This document shows, piece by piece, positions 8,530-17,281 of a DNA stretch of 55,876 bases. The stretch is from UBA6065 sp038063975 (GTDB lineage: Bacteria > Patescibacteriota > Minisyncoccia > Phycocordibacterales > UBA6065), in the NCBI GenBank assembly GCA_038063975.1, contig JBBTTY010000041.1, positions 1 to 55,876 on the forward strand, in the 5' to 3' direction. Position 1 is the first letter of the stretch, and each line of letters opens with the position of its first letter. The translations under genes and the position numbers were made by a program. The notes beneath the pieces are model-generated. The model did no database searches. It was not told the origin of the DNA and saw only the letters and a list, made by a program, of their open reading frames with translations.

Positions 8530-8802
8530 ATGGCAACCAAAAAATCAGCAGGTACAACCAAAAACGGCCGCGATTCAAATCCACGATATCTTGGGATCAA
8601 ACTTTATGCCGGTGAACAGGCCAAAATCGGTTCTATTATCATTCGTCAGGAGGGTCTCAATACATTGGCCGGCAAAAATACTGCTCTCGGTCGCGATTAC
8701 ACTATTTACGCCACAAAAGACGGCATCGTCAGAAATTCTATAAAAAGAAAAGTCGGATTCAATAACAAGACGAAGATAAAAAATGTTGTAAATATAGAGT
8801 AG
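8530..8802 (+). CDS. rpmA: 50S ribosomal protein bL27
   Basis: 90 residues with the bL27 pattern (AGTTKNGRDSNPRYLGIK, then RQEG and GRDYTIYA). The N-terminal tail of bL27 reaches the peptidyl transferase centre. The start at ATG 8530 gives the normal N-terminus MATKKSAG. The gene usually follows rplU, but rplU is 11 kb away here. Confidence 0.95.
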   Translation: MATKKSAGTTKNGRDSNPRYLGIKLYAGEQAKIGSIIIRQEGLNTLAGKNTALGRDYTIYATKDGIVRNSIKRKVGFNNKTKIKNVVNIE

Positions 8803-8834
8803 GGAAAATAAACAAAAAAATCACCATCTGTTTG

Positions 8835-9278
8835 TTATTTTGCTTTTATATTTAAGGTGAAAGTCGCAGATTTGCCGTGAATAGAAACGTCTATTTTGTG
8901 CTCGCCGATTTCTTTGATCGGCTTGTCGAGTTTTATAAATTCCGGCAGGACGTCTATACGAGTTTGTTCTTTTATGAGAGAGGCGATTTCGACTGTATGA
9001 ATACCGGCAAAGAGATGGCCTTTTTCATTGGCTGGCAAAGCGACTTCTACAACTGCATCATGGAGGGATTTGATATTTTTTGAAAGCAGGTCCTCATGAA
9101 TTTTTTTATCCATCCCTTCTTGCTTTTTTATTTTTTCCACACGTTCCAACACTTGCGTCGTCGCTATTTCAGCCAATTCTCTGGGTATAAGACTGTTTAG
9201 GGCAAAACCGTCCGCTACCGTCTTTATGTCATGCTTTTTCCCCACCCCTTTTACATCCTTTATCAGTACTATTTTCAT
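8835..9278 (-). CDS. rplI: 50S ribosomal protein bL9
   Basis: 147 residues with the bL9 N-terminal domain (MKIVLIKDVKGVGKKHDIKTV), connecting helix and C-terminal domain. bL9 is missing from several CPR groups, so its presence narrows the possible lineage. This is family knowledge, not decisive. It converges with rpmA. The intergenic AT-rich inverted repeat (AAAATAA...TTATTTT, about 8806-8842) may terminate both genes weakly. Confidence 0.93.
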   Translation of the reverse strand: MKIVLIKDVKGVGKKHDIKTVADGFALNSLIPRELAEIATTQVLERVEKIKKQEGMDKKIHEDLLSKNIKSLHDAVVEVALPANEKGHLFAGIHTVEIASLIKEQTRIDVLPEFIKLDKPIKEIGEHKIDVSIHGKSATFTLNIKAK

Positions 9279-9313
9279 AATCTGTACAGGTTATATTATT
9301 TTATATAGATCTG

Positions 9314-9428
9314 CAATGTTGCTGAAATGCTTGCGAGCGGAGACTCTCGGAGCGCGGGCGCGAGAGTGAGCTGACGTGCCAGCAGGCACGTACAGCGTGC
9401 TCTGCGAGCAAGCATTCCAGCAACATTG
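9314..9428. repeat. Nested hairpin, family B, copy 1
   Basis: Outer stem of 21 positions (CAATGTTGCTGAAATGCTTGC with GCAAGCATTCCAGCAACATTG, one mismatch) encloses a core. Inside are P1 GCGGAG/CTCTGC, P2 CTCTCG...CGAGAG, the linker GTGAG, P3 ACGTGCC-AGCA-GGCACGT and the conserved GCGTGCTC. It lies between ctp and rplI, both on the minus strand. It shares the core layout with copies at 19571 and 52320. Confidence 0.85.
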
Positions 9429-9460
9429 TAGGTGAAAGAAAGTATACTTTCTTTCACCTA
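9429..9460 (-). repeat. Perfect 32-base palindrome after ctp
   Basis: TAGGTGAAAGAAAGTATACT and its exact mirror complement form a 32-base perfect palindrome. It abuts the family B element on one side and the ctp stop codon on the other. It may act as part of the ctp terminator, but it has no T-run. Confidence 0.6.
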
Positions 9461-9461
9461 T

Positions 9462-10721
9462 CTATGGCTCTTTTGAAAGTAATTCCACCGCTTTATCCAT
9501 CTGTTTGTCATTTTTATTTTTCACATCATCAGCGGATAGCTCTACGACATAATCCGGCACTATTCCCTGCTGGGATATAGAATGACCATTTGGTGTCAGC
9601 CATTTTGCGATTGTCACTTTGAGGGACGTATCGGACGTAATACTCACTAATTCCTGAACTGAACCCTTGCCGAATGTTTTCGTGCCGACGAGCTTGGCCA
9701 CACCGTTTTCTGACAGAGCGCCAGCCAGAATTTCAGAAGCTGAAGCCGAACCCGCATCAACCAAAATAATCATACGTAACTTATCAGAGAAAATATTATA
9801 GCCTTTGCTTCTGTATGTACGCTCTTCTTTATCCTTGCCGAATTCTTCACGCACAATTACTTTTCCTGACGGTAAAAACCACGAAGCCATGTCGACAGCC
9901 GCCTCCAAATATCCTCCAGGATTACTTCGCAAATCGATGATCAGTTTATGTGAGCCGGAATCTATAAATTCTTTCAGGGCGTTTCGAAAGAGATTTGCCG
10001 AATTGGCGCTAAAACTGTAAAGAGAAATAGCGAATATGCCATCTTTGCGCAAGCCTGTGCCACCTCTCGCGCCGACATCTGTCACCTCGTTTTTTGTCGT
10101 CGTTTTTATCGTCGGCAAATCGATAGTCGCTCGAGTAATGATTACTTCTATAGGATTTTTTACACCTTCACGCACCAAAGTCAGTTTTACATTTGTGCCG
10201 GCTTTGCCACGAATCAGCCGCACCGCTTTGTCTGTTGGCATAGTGAGAGATTCCTTACCATCTATCATCATAATCGTGTCTCCCGCTCTAATGCCAGCTT
10301 TTTCAGCTGGAGAGTCTTTTATGGGAGAAACAACGACGAGTTTGCCGTCTTTTGCTCCCACTTCCATGCCGACACCCTCAAAGTTGCCGGCGATTTCACT
10401 CTGAAAAATTTTCGATTCCTCGGGTGGAAAGAAAACAGTATAAGGATCGCCGAGAGAGGTCGTCATGCCCTCTATGGCTCCCCAAACACGATTCTGATCG
10501 ACAGTCGTTGTGCCAGCATATTTTTGATTTATGACATTCCAGGCCGTCCAAAAAGTCGAAAAATCTACGCTTTCAGGCTTGCCCGTGTCTTTGTTTATGA
10601 TGGTAGCAATGAGACTTTCCGGAGGCACGGAAATACGGCCTGATTGAAAACCGATGAGATATGAAATAACGATGACAACTATCAATACAGCGCCGAGCGA
10701 AAGTCGTTTTGATGAATTCAT
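9462..10721 (-). CDS. ctpA: C-terminal processing peptidase (S41, CtpA/Prc family)
   Basis: Secreted or membrane-anchored serine protease of 419 residues. An N-terminal anchor (LGAVLIVVIVISYLIGF) is followed by a PDZ domain (SPIKDSPAEKAGIRAGDTI) and the S41 catalytic core. The catalytic serine is in DAGSASASEILAGAL and the lysine partner is in GTKTFGKGSVQ. A role in envelope protein processing is expected from the family. It is transcribed away from cysS, whose promoter lies in the 39 bases between the two starts. Confidence 0.92.
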   Translation of the reverse strand: MNSSKRLSLGAVLIVVIVISYLIGFQSGRISVPPESLIATIINKDTGKPESVDFSTFWTAWNVINQKYAGTTTVDQNRVWGAIEGMTTSLGDPYTVFFPPEESKIFQSEIAGNFEGVGMEVGAKDGKLVVVSPIKDSPAEKAGIRAGDTIMMIDGKESLTMPTDKAVRLIRGKAGTNVKLTLVREGVKNPIEVIITRATIDLPTIKTTTKNEVTDVGARGGTGLRKDGIFAISLYSFSANSANLFRNALKEFIDSGSHKLIIDLRSNPGGYLEAAVDMASWFLPSGKVIVREEFGKDKEERTYRSKGYNIFSDKLRMIILVDAGSASASEILAGALSENGVAKLVGTKTFGKGSVQELVSITSDTSLKVTIAKWLTPNGHSISQQGIVPDYVVELSADDVKNKNDKQMDKAVELLSKEP

Positions 10722-10760
10722 AGAGCCGATTATAATATAAACAGTATACTATACCAATAT

Positions 10761-12203
10761 ATGGATATCGAGCTTCACAATACTCTCACTAGGAAGAAAG
10801 AAAAATTCACGCCTCTCCAGCACGGTTTATTCAGCAAACCTACAATCGGCATGTATAACTGCGGCCCGACAGTTTATAACTACGCTCACATAGGAAATTT
10901 GCGGGCATATGTATTCGCTGATACTTTGAAACGCCTAATGAAAGCCAATGGATACAAAGTAAAACAAGTAATTAATATAACTGATGTAGGACACCTCACA
11001 AGCGAAGCTGATAGCGGTGAAGACAAAATAGAAAAAGCCAGCGAGCGCGAGCACAAATCGGCATGGGATATAGCCAAATTTTATACAGACGCTTTTTTTG
11101 AAGATTTAACCCTTCTCAATATTGACACTCAAGGTACGAAATTTCCAAGGGCCACTGATTATATTTCGGAGCAAATAAAAATAATAAAAACGCTAGAGAC
11201 GAAAGGTTTTACTTATCGCACTTCTGATGGCATTTATTTTGATACGTCAAAATTTCCTGGATATGGCAAATTAGGTGGTTTGTATGGTATGGGTAAAGAT
11301 TTAAAAATTGATAATCAATTAAATCTTAGTTCGAGAATTGGTTTAGATAATGAAAAAAGAAACCAACGAGATTTTGCTCTCTGGAAATTCTCTCCAAAAG
11401 GTGAAAAGCGCGATATGGAATGGCCATCGCCCTGGGGTGTAGGTTTTCCCGGCTGGCATATTGAATGTTCTGCTATGTCTCGAGCTTTGCTTGGTGAAAC
11501 TTTTGATATACACACGGGCGGTATAGATCATATACCCACTCATCACAATAATGAGATTGCTCAATCCGAAGGCTCACAAGGCAAACCTTTTGTCCGTTAT
11601 TGGATGCATAATGCTTTTATAAATATTCAGGGCGAAAAGATGGCAAAATCCGACGAAAATTTTATTACTCTCCAATCAGTCAAAGAAAAAGGCTATTCTC
11701 CCCTAGCCTATCGTTATTTCCTCTTGGGTGCTCGATATTCCACACCGCTCAATTTCACATGGCAGGCTCTAGACGGGGCGGCAAATGCATACAAGAAACT
11801 AATTACGGCTGTTTGCGAACTACCTTTGGGTGGAAAAGTAAATAAAGAAATTTGGAATCGAGCTCTCGGTTTTGTCGCAGATGATTTGGATACGCCGAAA
11901 GTTCTGGCACTCTGTTGGGATCTTTTAAAAGACGACAAACTCTCTCCCGCCGACAAAAAAGCGACGATTATAAAGATCGACGAAATGCTCGGACTTAAAC
12001 TAGGAGAAAAAGAAGACAAAATTGAAATCCCTGAAAATATTTTGAAACTGGTGAATGAACGTAAGAATGCCCGCGACAAAAAAGATTGGAAAAAATCCGA
12101 TCAGTTACGCGAGCAGATTACAAAACTCGGTTTTGAAGTGAAGGATACTGCCGAAGGTCAGAAAATCGTTTCCCCATCTTCTCCCCACGTTGTAAACGTT
12201 TGA
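10761..12203 (+). CDS. cysS: Cysteinyl-tRNA synthetase
   Basis: Class I synthetase of 480 residues. The HIGH-type motif is GPTVYNYAHIGNLR, the zinc-binding region includes CSAMSRALLGETFDIH, GGIDHIPTHHNNEIAQSE is typical of the family, and the signature loop is KMAKSDEN (KMSKS type). The short C-terminal helical domain is present. A TATACT box lies ten bases before the start. No unusual changes are visible. Confidence 0.96.
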   Translation: MDIELHNTLTRKKEKFTPLQHGLFSKPTIGMYNCGPTVYNYAHIGNLRAYVFADTLKRLMKANGYKVKQVINITDVGHLTSEADSGEDKIEKASEREHKSAWDIAKFYTDAFFEDLTLLNIDTQGTKFPRATDYISEQIKIIKTLETKGFTYRTSDGIYFDTSKFPGYGKLGGLYGMGKDLKIDNQLNLSSRIGLDNEKRNQRDFALWKFSPKGEKRDMEWPSPWGVGFPGWHIECSAMSRALLGETFDIHTGGIDHIPTHHNNEIAQSEGSQGKPFVRYWMHNAFINIQGEKMAKSDENFITLQSVKEKGYSPLAYRYFLLGARYSTPLNFTWQALDGAANAYKKLITAVCELPLGGKVNKEIWNRALGFVADDLDTPKVLALCWDLLKDDKLSPADKKATIIKIDEMLGLKLGEKEDKIEIPENILKLVNERKNARDKKDWKKSDQLREQITKLGFEVKDTAEGQKIVSPSSPHVVNV

Positions 12204-12230
12204 ATTTTCTGTATCCGATTTTTTAAATGC

Positions 12231-12236
12231 TAAAAT
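12231..12236 (+). promoter_or_regulatory. Extended -10 box of dnaB (TGC-TAAAAT)
   Basis: TGC directly before TAAAAT, then six bases and ATG 12243, so a leaderless mRNA is expected. Confidence 0.55.
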
Positions 12237-12242
12237 GTCTCC

Positions 12243-13625
12243 ATGCAACGCATTGGAGATCATATACGCGTGCCGCCACAGTCACTTGAAGCCGAGCAGG
12301 CACTGATTGGTTCTGTCATGCTTCGTCCCGAAGCTATCCATGATGTCAGTGATGTCGTGCGCGAAGAAGATTTTTACGCAGACAAGCACCGAGTGGTTTG
12401 GCGGGCCTGTTTGGAACTCGTTTCAAAAGCCGAACCGATAGACTTGCTCTCTCTCTCGACGAAACTCAAAGACAAAAACGAACTCGATAGAATTGGCGGT
12501 TCTTCGTATCTTTCGGAGCTCGTCAGTCTGGTGCCTTCGGCTTCAAATGTGCGCCACTATGCGACCATAGTTCAGAAAAAAAGTATGATGCGCCGGCTGA
12601 TAGAAGCCGGAGAGCATATTTCAACTATGAGTTTTTCCGAAGAAGGCGATTTGGAGGAAATCATAGACAATGCCGAAAAGCGTCTCTTCGACGTCACCAA
12701 TTCCGTGGGTACTCATAAATTTGTCGAATTGAAAGACACCCTTCACGAAGCTTGGGAACAAATCGAAAGATTGCATTCATCTGGAGATGAATTACGCGGC
12801 GTGCCGACTGGTTTCAAAGCTCTCGATAACAAACTTTCTGGTTTGCAAAAATCAGATCTCATCATATTGGCGGCCAGACCTTCTATGGGTAAAACTTCTC
12901 TGGCTCTCGATATCGCTCGTCAGGCGGCGGTAAAACATAAAATTCCAACCGCCATATTTTCCCTAGAAATGAGTGCCCAGCAATTGGTCCAGAGGATGCT
13001 TGCGGCGGAATCCAAAATTGATGCCTGGAAACTACGTACAGGCAAAGGTCTGAAGATGGAAGAACTCTCAACTCATTTGCGCGATGCCATGGGAGTGCTC
13101 TCCCAAGCTCCTATTTATGTAGATGATCAGCCGGGTAATACTATTTTGAAGATGCGCGCCATCGCCAGACGCCTCAAGGCAGAAAAAAATCTCGGACTGA
13201 TCATCGTTGACTACCTCCAGCTCATGACCCCTACTCAATCGCGCGGTTCGGATAATCTGGTACAGCAGATAACAGAAATTTCCCGATCACTCAAAAATCT
13301 GGCGCGCGATTTGGATGTGCCTGTGCTTGCCTTGTCACAACTCTCACGGGCTGTTGAAAACCGCGGAGGCAAACCTCGCCTCTCCGATCTCCGTGATTCT
13401 GGTTCTATAGAACAAGATGCCGATGTTGTCATGTTCATTCACCGCGAAAAAGATGAGAGTGGCGAACAAGCCAAATCGCGAGATACGACAATTCTCATAG
13501 AAAAGCACAGAAATGGCCCGACTGGCGAAGTGAAACTTATTTTTGATAGTAGTAAGTCCACTTTCCTGTCTGCCGAAAAAGCCGACTTTGGTGATTTTGT
13601 TCAAGTTGAGGACGAATCGTTTTAA
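12243..13625 (+). CDS. dnaB: Replicative DNA helicase DnaB
   Basis: Hexameric 5'-3' helicase of the replication fork, 460 residues. The N-terminal helical domain starts at PPQSLEAEQALIGSV. The RecA-like ATPase domain has Walker A AARPSMGKTSLAL, Walker B LIIVDYLQLM, and the later motifs LSQLSRAVENRGGKPRLSDL and DADVVMFIHR. No intein is present. It is followed by a terminator. Confidence 0.97.
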   Translation: MQRIGDHIRVPPQSLEAEQALIGSVMLRPEAIHDVSDVVREEDFYADKHRVVWRACLELVSKAEPIDLLSLSTKLKDKNELDRIGGSSYLSELVSLVPSASNVRHYATIVQKKSMMRRLIEAGEHISTMSFSEEGDLEEIIDNAEKRLFDVTNSVGTHKFVELKDTLHEAWEQIERLHSSGDELRGVPTGFKALDNKLSGLQKSDLIILAARPSMGKTSLALDIARQAAVKHKIPTAIFSLEMSAQQLVQRMLAAESKIDAWKLRTGKGLKMEELSTHLRDAMGVLSQAPIYVDDQPGNTILKMRAIARRLKAEKNLGLIIVDYLQLMTPTQSRGSDNLVQQITEISRSLKNLARDLDVPVLALSQLSRAVENRGGKPRLSDLRDSGSIEQDADVVMFIHREKDESGEQAKSRDTTILIEKHRNGPTGEVKLIFDSSKSTFLSAEKADFGDFVQVEDESF

Positions 13626-13634
13626 AGTACTTCG

Positions 13635-13663
13635 AAAAATAGTGCTCCACAAGCACTATTTTT
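13635..13663 (+). terminator. Intrinsic terminator after dnaB
   Basis: AAAAATAGTGCT / AGCACTATTTTT stem with a five-base loop and a T-run, ten bases after the stop. Confidence 0.8.
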
Positions 13664-13670
13664 CTGCGCT

Positions 13671-13679
13671 TGTTATAAT
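13671..13679 (+). promoter_or_regulatory. Extended -10 box of recR (TGT-TATAAT)
   Basis: Consensus TATAAT with upstream TGT, seven bases before ATG 13687. Confidence 0.6.
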
Positions 13680-13686
13680 TTCATTC

Positions 13687-14319
13687 ATGGACCACTTGAA
13701 TCGTCTGCATGAGCTGTTTCGGCAGTTTCCCGGCATAGGGCCAAGGCAGGCCAAAAGATTTGTCTATTTTCTACTTGGTACGACTGATGGTTTTCGCAGT
13801 TCTCTAGCCAAAGAAATTACTGAATTGGTTTCTCGGGTTACTTTATGTACTTCTTGTTTTCGATTTTTTGATAGAAAAAGTTCTGGCAAAAACCTCTGTT
13901 CTGTCTGTTCTGATGACTCTCGGGACGTGAACTGCCTCTTGCTCGTGGCAAAAGATATAGACCTCGATGCTGTCGAAAAGAGTAAAGTTTATAACGGCTA
14001 TTATTTCGTTTTGGGTAATCAATTATCTCTCATAGAAAAGGAACCTGAATCAAAAATACGGACAAAAGAACTCGTGCGAATAATTGAACATCGTACAAAA
14101 AGTGGTCTAAAAGAAATTATTCTGGCTCTCTCTTTAAATAACGAAGGCGAACATACGCGCGAGTTCGTGGAGGGCCTCATATCCCCTCTCGTCAAAAAAC
14201 ATTTTCTCAAAGTTTCTATTCTCGGTCGAGGACTTTCCACCGGAACAGAATTGGAATATTCAGATACCGAAACGATCAGAAATGCTCTGGCGAGCAGAAA
14301 AGAAGAAGTGATTATGTAA
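13687..14319 (+). CDS. recR: Recombination protein RecR
   Basis: 210 residues, acting with RecF/RecO to load RecA at gaps. The helix-hairpin-helix region (FPGIGPRQAKRFVYFL), the four-cysteine zinc finger (CTSCF...CSVC) and the Toprim core with the later NNEGEHTREF region are in the expected order. Residues after VLGNQLSLI diverge from the usual glycine-rich form. The start at 13687 gives the normal N-terminus; the longer frame overlaps dnaB and its terminator. Confidence 0.92.
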   Translation: MDHLNRLHELFRQFPGIGPRQAKRFVYFLLGTTDGFRSSLAKEITELVSRVTLCTSCFRFFDRKSSGKNLCSVCSDDSRDVNCLLLVAKDIDLDAVEKSKVYNGYYFVLGNQLSLIEKEPESKIRTKELVRIIEHRTKSGLKEIILALSLNNEGEHTREFVEGLISPLVKKHFLKVSILGRGLSTGTELEYSDTETIRNALASRKEEVIM

Positions 14320-14320
14320 C

Positions 14321-14352
14321 AAAAACAAAAACCGTCCGAAAAAACGGACGGT
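14321..14352 (-). terminator. Intrinsic terminator of the 14359-14601 gene
   Basis: ACCGTCCG / CGGACGGT stem. On the minus strand it is followed by a T-rich run. It also sits after recR on the plus strand, where it lacks a T-run. Confidence 0.75.
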
Positions 14353-14358
14353 CTCGAG

Positions 14359-14601
14359 CTACGGTAATGGATCAAAAAATATTCCTGTCATACAACATCT
14401 GGGACACAAAATTTCACTTTCCATTCTTTTTACTTCTTTCATATCTGTCACAAACGGACGATATTTTGCCCCTTTGATAATCCTATCAACAATAGAAGAC
14501 CTAGATCCTTCTGGAATTTCTTCTTCAGATTTCAAAACCGGTACCAAAAAAGCATTTCCACACGTATGGGTAAATACATGATAAAAAATATATTTATTCA
14601 T
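14359..14601 (-). CDS. Small hypothetical protein with CxxC
   Basis: 80 residues, not recognised. A CPRC motif near the C-terminus and another Cys-Gly pair (THTCGNAF) could bind a metal. It has a strong Shine-Dalgarno sequence (AAAGGAGAT, four bases before ATG) and its own terminator, like other accessory genes in this window. The strong ribosome site and terminator support a real gene. Confidence 0.6.
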   Translation of the reverse strand: MNKYIFYHVFTHTCGNAFLVPVLKSEEEIPEGSRSSIVDRIIKGAKYRPFVTDMKEVKRMESEILCPRCCMTGIFFDPLP

Positions 14602-14704
14602 TAATATCTCCTTTTATCAAAATCCTAACACAATAATTTAAAAAATCAAAGTTTACGAAATCGATTATGTAAAATATGTAAAAAAACTATACCTGCCGTT
14701 TTTT

Positions 14705-15703
14705 TTACTTCTTCCTCTTCAAAACTTTCATGACGGCGGTTTTTATGTGAGAAGTTCCCATGCCGTAATGTTCTACGAGCTCCACTGGCGTGCCTGATTG
14801 GCCAAATTTGTCGCAGATGCCTATAAATTCAATCGGCACAGGTAAATTTGAGGCGAGCAATTCAGCAATTGCACTTCCCATACCTCCGGCAATCTGATGC
14901 TCTTCTACTGTGACGATGGCACCGGTAGATTTCGCCACTGCCAATATTATTTTCTCGTCGAGAGGTTTTATAGTAGATAGATTGACAACAGTCACACCGA
15001 CTTTTTCTTTTTCCAATTCTCTGGCGACCATGAGCGCTCGGTAAACGAGAGCTCCTGTGGCTATGATAGCGACGTCTGGTTTACCTGTAATCGGTTCAAA
15101 ATAGATTTGCGCCTTGCCTATTTCAAAAGGCGTATTTTCGGTCGTTATAACGGGCGTTTTGTCCCGAATAAGACGTATATATATAGGTGTTTTTGTCTTC
15201 GCGGCCTCAATAGTCGCCTTTTTAGCTTCAATGTGATCACAAGGAGAAATAACCGTCATATTTGGCAAGACGCGCATGAGAGCGATATCTTCAATCGCTT
15301 GGTGTGTGCCACCATCAGGACCCACAGAAACTCCGGCGTGAGAGCCTATAATTTTTACAGGCACATCATTGTATGCGATGGTCGTGCGTATCTGCTCCCA
15401 ATTTCGGCCCGGGGAAAACATGGCATAAGAAGAGACAAAAGGAATTTTGCCCATGGAAGCCATGCCGGAAGCGACGGTTACCAAATTTTGCTCCGCCACA
15501 CCGATTTCTACAAATCTCTTTGGAAATTTTTCGGCGAAAAGGTGCATTTGAGTGGACTCAGTCAAATCAGCGCAGAGCCCAACCATATTTGTGTCTTTTT
15601 CCCCTGCCTCAAGTAAGCCCTGGCCAAAACCTTTTCGAATTGGCACTTGTTCGACGTCTCTGTCGAATACTTTTGGATTTAATTTTTGGTTTTGGGAAAT
15701 CAT
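14705..15703 (-). CDS. tkt: Transketolase, C-terminal subunit
   Basis: Pyrimidine-binding and C-terminal domains of a split transketolase, 332 residues. Catalytic Glu lies in the central region (EIGVAEQNL) and the cofactor-contact segment is HAGVSVGPDGGTHQAIED; VEEHQIAGGMGS is typical of the C-terminal domain. It needs the N-terminal subunit (16415-17281) for thiamine diphosphate binding. A TATACT box at 15730-15735 gives it its own promoter. In related operons the two halves are adjacent; here a toxin-antitoxin remnant separates them. Confidence 0.92.
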   Translation of the reverse strand: MISQNQKLNPKVFDRDVEQVPIRKGFGQGLLEAGEKDTNMVGLCADLTESTQMHLFAEKFPKRFVEIGVAEQNLVTVASGMASMGKIPFVSSYAMFSPGRNWEQIRTTIAYNDVPVKIIGSHAGVSVGPDGGTHQAIEDIALMRVLPNMTVISPCDHIEAKKATIEAAKTKTPIYIRLIRDKTPVITTENTPFEIGKAQIYFEPITGKPDVAIIATGALVYRALMVARELEKEKVGVTVVNLSTIKPLDEKIILAVAKSTGAIVTVEEHQIAGGMGSAIAELLASNLPVPIEFIGICDKFGQSGTPVELVEHYGMGTSHIKTAVMKVLKRKK

Positions 15704-15729
15704 ACAATAGGCTTGATCATTGCCTGTTT

Positions 15730-15738
15730 AGTATATCA
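15730..15738 (-). promoter_or_regulatory. Extended -10 box (TGA-TATACT) before tktC
   Basis: On the minus strand TGATATACT lies 26 bases before the tktC start. The TGA also forms the stop codon of the upstream antitoxin gene. Confidence 0.5.
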
Positions 15739-16038
15739 CCCGTGTGTTGGTTTTACAGTGAGTGTAAGGTTAAGACCTTTGGTTATTTTTTGTAGAAACG
15801 AGAGTGTTGGATTCCCCCTACCAGATTCAAAGCGTGCGAGGGATGATTGAGCTATCTTTATACGTTTTGAAAATTCTCTCTGTGAAAGTTTCTTTTCATT
15901 TCTAGCTTTAATTAAAGCCCTTATGATACTAAATTCAAACTCCATGTCGTCATAAACCTTTTTTAGCTCAGGGTCATTTTCAAAAGCCTCTTTTATTACT
16001 TGTTTATGATTTATAAATTTTAATTTTTTCATATCCAT
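15736..16038 (-). CDS. XRE-family antitoxin-like HTH protein
   Basis: 100 residues. The C-terminal half is a Cro/C1-type helix-turn-helix (LSQREFSKRIKIAQSSLARF), typical of HigA-like antitoxins in the toxin-first order. The N-terminal half (KQVIKEAFENDPELKKVYDD) resembles the toxin-neutralising arm of this group. It is nine bases downstream of a disrupted HigB/RelE-like toxin. It probably represses its own promoter. Still intact although its toxin looks broken. Confidence 0.8.
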   Translation of the reverse strand: MDMKKLKFINHKQVIKEAFENDPELKKVYDDMEFEFSIIRALIKARNEKKLSQREFSKRIKIAQSSLARFESGRGNPTLSFLQKITKGLNLTLTVKPTHG

Positions 16039-16047
16039 AATGATAGC

Positions 16048-16323
16048 TTATGTGTTATCAGAACGCAACAGGTTCATAAGGTTAATTGCTTTGTCAATAT
16101 CTTTTCTTTTTAATTTATTTTGTTTCTTTGTCACAATATGCAAAAGATAAGCTTTATTATTATGAAAACAATACAAAATTCTAATCTCCGTGTCTCGAGT
16201 TTTAATTCTAAGTTCAAATAATCCTTTCCTCAAAGATTTTGAAAATGGTAAAGAGATTTGATTTTTTGAATTTATCTAGTTCCTCTATTTTTTGCTGTAC
16301 TTTTAAAAAGTATTCAATTTCCA
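16048..16323 (-). pseudogene. HigB/RelE-like toxin, frameshifted (Gp49-like family)
   Basis: The C-terminal part (LRKGLFELRIKTRDTEIRIL, then LHIVTKKQNKLKRKDI) matches the Gp49/HigB toxin core. Its frame has a stop just upstream and no ATG. The adjacent frame from ATG 16323 reads MEIEYFLKVQQKIEELDKFK and then stops. Removing one A from the A6 run (near 16280) joins the two into one protein of about 91 residues. This is a one-base frameshift: inactivation, programmed slippage or an assembly error are all possible. The N-terminus is also about 20 residues shorter than usual. Confidence 0.65.
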
Positions 16324-16414
16324 TCACCAAACCCTAACAAATGGGAGATAAAGAAAAGATAAAGAAAATTTAATAACTTATTTGACCCTACGGCAAGGTT
16401 ATGATCGGTATATT

Positions 16415-17281
16415 TTATTCGTGCTCGCTCCTTATCTTGCCTCCAAGCGTGCGAAGCTCTCTCAATGCCATCTCTGCTTCTTTTTTATTCGGCGCTTTGC
16501 CGTGCCATTCGTATTTGCGTTCGAATTCAGAAACACCACGACCTGGGATAGTGTGAGCGATGATAACCGTCGGCTTTTCAAAAATAGTTTTGGCTTCATC
16601 AAATGCCAAAACGATTTCGGCTATGGAGTTCCCATCAATTTCTATGACATGCCAGTTGAAGGTTATGTATTTGTTTGCCAGAGGTTCGAGGGGCATAATG
16701 TTTTCCGTATAGCCGTCTATTTGAATGTTGTTTCTATCAACCACACAGACGAGATTATTTAGTTTCTCTTTGCCGGCTAGCATTATGGCTTCCCACGTAT
16801 TACCTTCATCATGCTCACCATCCGAAGTGAGGCAGTAAATCCTTTTTTGTGTTTGTTTACCGTTATCAATTCTATCTGCCAGAGCCATACCGACGGCTTG
16901 AGAGAGACCGGCGCCGAGAGGCCCTGAACTGGTTTCGAGCATGGGTAAATATTCGCGATGAGGATGACCCTGCAGACGTGTGCCGAATTTACGGAGAGTT
17001 TTTAGTTCGTCCACTGGAAAATAGCCGGCATGAGCCATAGTCGCATAGAGCACAGGAGCTATGTGGCCGTTCGAAAGTACCAGACGATCACGCTCTGGCC
17101 AGCGTGGTTTTTTTGGATCGTGTTTCAGGGTGTGAAAATATAGAGTTGTGAAAACATCAGCCATACCGAGAGACCCTGCAGTATGTCCAGAACCCGCTTC
17201 CAAGAGCATTTCTATGATCGAACGACGTATATCATTCGCTTTTATTTCCAACTCTTTTATTTTTGATTGTGTGAGTATCAT
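16415..17281 (-). CDS. tkt: Transketolase, N-terminal (TPP-binding) subunit
   Basis: 288 residues binding the diphosphate of thiamine diphosphate. Motifs are GSGHTAGSLGMAD, SNGHIAPVLYA and the TPP signature SDGEHDEGNTWEA...VVDRNN. It partners with the C-terminal subunit at 14705-15703 to move two-carbon units in the non-oxidative pentose phosphate pathway. Its start directly follows the rpe-like stop, so it is translated within the gap-rpiB-rpe operon. Confidence 0.93.
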   Translation of the reverse strand: MILTQSKIKELEIKANDIRRSIIEMLLEAGSGHTAGSLGMADVFTTLYFHTLKHDPKKPRWPERDRLVLSNGHIAPVLYATMAHAGYFPVDELKTLRKFGTRLQGHPHREYLPMLETSSGPLGAGLSQAVGMALADRIDNGKQTQKRIYCLTSDGEHDEGNTWEAIMLAGKEKLNNLVCVVDRNNIQIDGYTENIMPLEPLANKYITFNWHVIEIDGNSIAEIVLAFDEAKTIFEKPTVIIAHTIPGRGVSEFERKYEWHGKAPNKKEAEMALRELRTLGGKIRSEHE

